Assembly: GCA_945874535.1 (NCBI GenBank)
Contig: CAMCGZ010000011.1
Location: forward strand, 18,013 to 82,012
Length of the DNA stretch: 64,000 bases
Reading direction: 5' to 3'
Source of the DNA: Bdellovibrio sp. ZAP7
Lineage (GTDB): Bacteria > Bdellovibrionota > UBA1018 > CAIMNF01
The position numbers were made by a program, and so were the translations under genes. Shown in pieces: positions 62,362 through 64,000 of the stretch (positions are counted from its first letter, which is position 1; each line of letters opens with the position of its first letter). The notes beneath the pieces were generated by a model, which worked only from the letters and a program-made list of their open reading frames with translations, was not told the origin of the DNA and did no database searches.

Positions 62362-63195
62362 TCATCCTAAGAGCTTCAGAGCGCTCATTGCGTTGTTGTT
62401 GGCTTGACTGAGGACCGAAGTGCCTGCTTGGGAGAGGATATTCGACTTGGTGAGTTCCGAAGTCTCCGAAGCGATGTCCACATCGTAGATGCGGCTTCTT
62501 GCGGCCGAGAGATTTTCCTCATAGATGTTGAGGTTGCTGATGGTTGCAGCAAAGCGGTTCTGGAGAGCGCCCACTTCCGAACGGTTTTCGGAAAGAGTCT
62601 TGATGGCGCTATCGATCTTCTCCAGGTTAGCCTGAGCGGCTTCCTTGGTTTCAGTGTTGACGTCCGCTACGCCGAGAGCGTCTGCAGAGACGTTGAGCTT
62701 GGCGACGTCATACACGAACCGGTCGTGCTCGGGAGAGTTGTTGAGACCCACTTGGATCTCGAGCTTCTCACCTTGACCAGAAAGCAACTTGGCACCGTTG
62801 AACTCGGTGGTTTGCGAGATCCGGTCGATTTCCGAGCGAAGCTGGGTCATCTCTTTATTGATGAAGCCGCGCTCTTTATCACCGATGGTGTCCGACGCTG
62901 CCTGGATGGACAGTTCGCGGAAACGGGTCAGGATGTTCCCGATTTCTGCCATGCCACCTTCCGCCACTTGAACGAGGGAGATCCCATCGTTGGCGTTGCG
63001 GTTGTCTTGGCGCAAAGAGCGGATGTCCGCTTTCATTTTTTCGGAAATCGCCAAGCCTGCCGAGTCGTCAGCGGCTTTTGCAATCCGAGTTCCCGAAGCT
63101 ACCTTCTCCAGGCTGGCTTGTTGCTTGGAACTGGCCACGCCCAGATTTCGCTGAGCCGCCAGTGATTGTACGTTGGTATTAATGCGTAAACCCAT
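62362..63195 (-). CDS. Flagellin
   Basis: This 277-residue flagellin has the N-terminal MGLRINTNVQSLAAQRNLG, AADDSAGLAISEKMKADI and NANDGISLVQVAEGGMAEIG segments and the C-terminal NLSAARSRIYDVDIASETSE and ILSQAGTSVLSQANNNAM, ending in LKLLG as in classical flagellins. The middle is short. A good sigma-28 promoter (63321-63347) and GAGGAGG ribosome site are present, so it is probably the main filament protein, with the neighbouring copy perhaps under different control. A GNRA-capped hairpin lies in its leader. Confidence 0.97.
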   Translation of the reverse strand: MGLRINTNVQSLAAQRNLGVASSKQQASLEKVASGTRIAKAADDSAGLAISEKMKADIRSLRQDNRNANDGISLVQVAEGGMAEIGNILTRFRELSIQAASDTIGDKERGFINKEMTQLRSEIDRISQTTEFNGAKLLSGQGEKLEIQVGLNNSPEHDRFVYDVAKLNVSADALGVADVNTETKEAAQANLEKIDSAIKTLSENRSEVGALQNRFAATISNLNIYEENLSAARSRIYDVDIASETSELTKSNILSQAGTSVLSQANNNAMSALKLLG

Positions 63196-63219
63196 AGATC
63201 CTCCTCAATAGGTCAGGGT

Positions 63220-63235
63220 GTTCCCTTGCGGGAAC
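63220..63235 (-). other. GNRA-capped hairpin in the flagellin leader
   Basis: On the minus strand GTTCCC-GCAA-GGGAAC is a perfect 6-bp stem with a GCAA tetraloop, 25 bases before the start codon. It contains GGGA and lies near GAGGAGGA, which could bind CsrA, the usual flagellin mRNA repressor; this is inference. Confidence 0.5.
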
Positions 63236-63320
63236 GGTTATTAGTTGCTGATAGGTTTGCTGTACGCCATCAGGCGGGTTTCTTGACTGATTTACTCTGT
63301 CAAAATCCCCACACAGGACC

Positions 63321-63347
63321 ATATCGGTCAGGTATTGGAAAACCTTG
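63321..63347 (-). promoter_or_regulatory. Sigma-28 (FliA) promoter of the flagellin
   Basis: On the minus strand CAAGGTTT, 11 bases, then ACCGATAT match the consensus TAAAGTTT-N11-GCCGATAA at six of eight bases in each box with exact spacing. The expected start gives a leader of about 120 nt. Confidence 0.7.
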
Positions 63348-63377
63348 AGGACTATTTGTCAGGAATTTGTCGTAGAG

Positions 63378-64000
63378 TCAGAATTTGCGGATGGTGAGGA
63401 AGTAGCCCAGGCCTCTTTTGACATTAAGATATTGATTCAGCTCGGGAATTTTCTTTTTAAGGTTGGTGAGGTGGGTGTCGAGGTTGTTCTCTGAAATATT
63501 CGAATCGGGCCATACCGCGGCCTGGAGCTCGGCCCGGGTGAGTCGGCGGCGGGCGGTCTTCAGGCTTTCGAGGATCCGGTACTCGGTAGAGGTGAGGTCC
63601 ACCCACTTGCCACTGGAATAGACAGCCTTTCTTTCACGGTTGAGGGGAAGCTCCCCGTCCAGCTTCATGAGTGCCGAGATCTTTTCTTGAATTTGCTGGG
63701 CTGTGGCCGGTTTTTCGAGAAGTCCGTTCACGCCTGAATTGAGCGCCAGGATGCAATCCTCTTTGTTGGCGTGACCGGTCAATATCAATACGGGCAGATC
63801 GCTTTTTTTGGCGCGAATGTGGGGCAAGAGCTCGACCAGACAGCCCCCGGGCCCCTTGAGTTCCATCAGAAGGAGGTGGATCGAAGCCCAGTCCATCAGG
63901 TGAACCCCGTCCAGGGTGAGCTCGGGCAAGTGAAGGAATTCCATCTCCGGCGCAAATCCGGATTGGAGAGCCTTTACCAGGGAGGTATCCTGATCGATCC
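63378..64000 (-). CDS. OmpR-type response regulator with degenerate receiver, N-terminus cut by window edge
   Basis: The frame stays open past the window edge: codons before an internal ATG at 63944 read DQDTSLVKALQSGFAPE, which is the start of a receiver domain, so that ATG is not the start. The strand 3 position reads LLLMELKGPGG, with Met where the phosphorylated Asp should be, while the Thr (LILTG) and Lys (LLEKPA) positions are kept. The output part is a winged helix (WVDLTSTEYRILESL, LDTHLTNLKKKIPEL, VKRGLGYFL) of the OmpR type. It probably binds DNA without Asp phosphorylation. It is upstream of the flagellin gene on the same strand. Confidence 0.85.
   Translation of the reverse strand, partial: IDQDTSLVKALQSGFAPEMEFLHLPELTLDGVHLMDWASIHLLLMELKGPGGCLVELLPHIRAKKSDLPVLILTGHANKEDCILALNSGVNGLLEKPATAQQIQEKISALMKLDGELPLNRERKAVYSSGKWVDLTSTEYRILESLKTARRRLTRAELQAAVWPDSNISENNLDTHLTNLKKKIPELNQYLNVKRGLGYFLTIRKF

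Noticed and set aside
63220..63235. Intrinsic terminator in the flagellin leader
   Set aside because: The stem has a GNRA loop and no U tract after it, so it is more likely a leader structure.

Overview
The window looks like chromosome of a member of the Bdellovibrionota (Bdellovibrio and relatives). This is an inference, resting on five things seen here: a 66-residue protein closely resembling the Bdellovibrio single-fold histone (53250-53450), a fumarate/succinate-type sdhCAB operon, two flagellin genes with the conserved MGLRINTN-type start, an unusually large set of secreted peptidases (two subtilases, one clostripain-like, one papain-like), and many small secreted proteins of unknown function. 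The DNA is GC-rich and densely coded on both strands. No transposase, phage gene, CRISPR array or rRNA was seen.

Layout. 1-11 kb: a cut-off GYF_2 membrane protein, a ureohydrolase, glycerol kinase, radA, a minus-strand run (HTH/coiled-coil protein, outer-membrane barrel protein, ligA), a patatin lipase and a LysR regulator. 11-15 kb: sdhCAB, then a minus-strand run (MFS transporter, small secreted protein, phosphopantetheinyl transferase). 17-27 kb: copper ATPase plus Trm112-like methyltransferase, a flavoprotein, small envelope proteins, and an ampG-alkB-PAP2 run. 27-35 kb: a subtilase; a tight run of secreted and polytopic membrane proteins ending in YceI; two secreted unknowns; a clostripain-like peptidase. 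35-44 kb: a beta-barrel protein, a YwqK-repeat protein, TetR opposite a sterol-desaturase-type enzyme, an SDR, an RRM RNA-binding protein, a papain-like peptidase, a SUI1/YciH factor, a DoxX protein, a frameshifted secreted-protein gene and a histone-deacetylase-family enzyme. 44.5-46 kb: tRNA-Arg(ACG) with a clear promoter and a strong palindromic terminator, a lipoprotein and a pseudo-receiver. 46-53 kb: an ankyrin protein, a secreted protein paired with a subtilase that lacks a propeptide, a 5'-nucleotidase and a GAF-GAF-GGDEF diguanylate cyclase. 53-56.3 kb: a possible sigma-54 driven short RNA, the histone, OsmC and two glycosyltransferases. 56.3-56.8 kb: a gene-poor stretch with a probable structured RNA of about 325 nt. 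56.8-64 kb: smc, lolA, two flagellins and a cut-off response regulator.

The themes are chromosome organisation (SMC, histone, RadA, LigA, AlkB), envelope and outer-membrane biogenesis (LolA, glycosyltransferases, AmpG, PAP2, barrel proteins), secreted hydrolases suited to a predatory or scavenging life, and motility. The least explained parts are the RNA-like region before smc, the C-rich transcript before the histone, the structured spacer next to the tRNA, and the 28.6-31.4 kb membrane-protein run.
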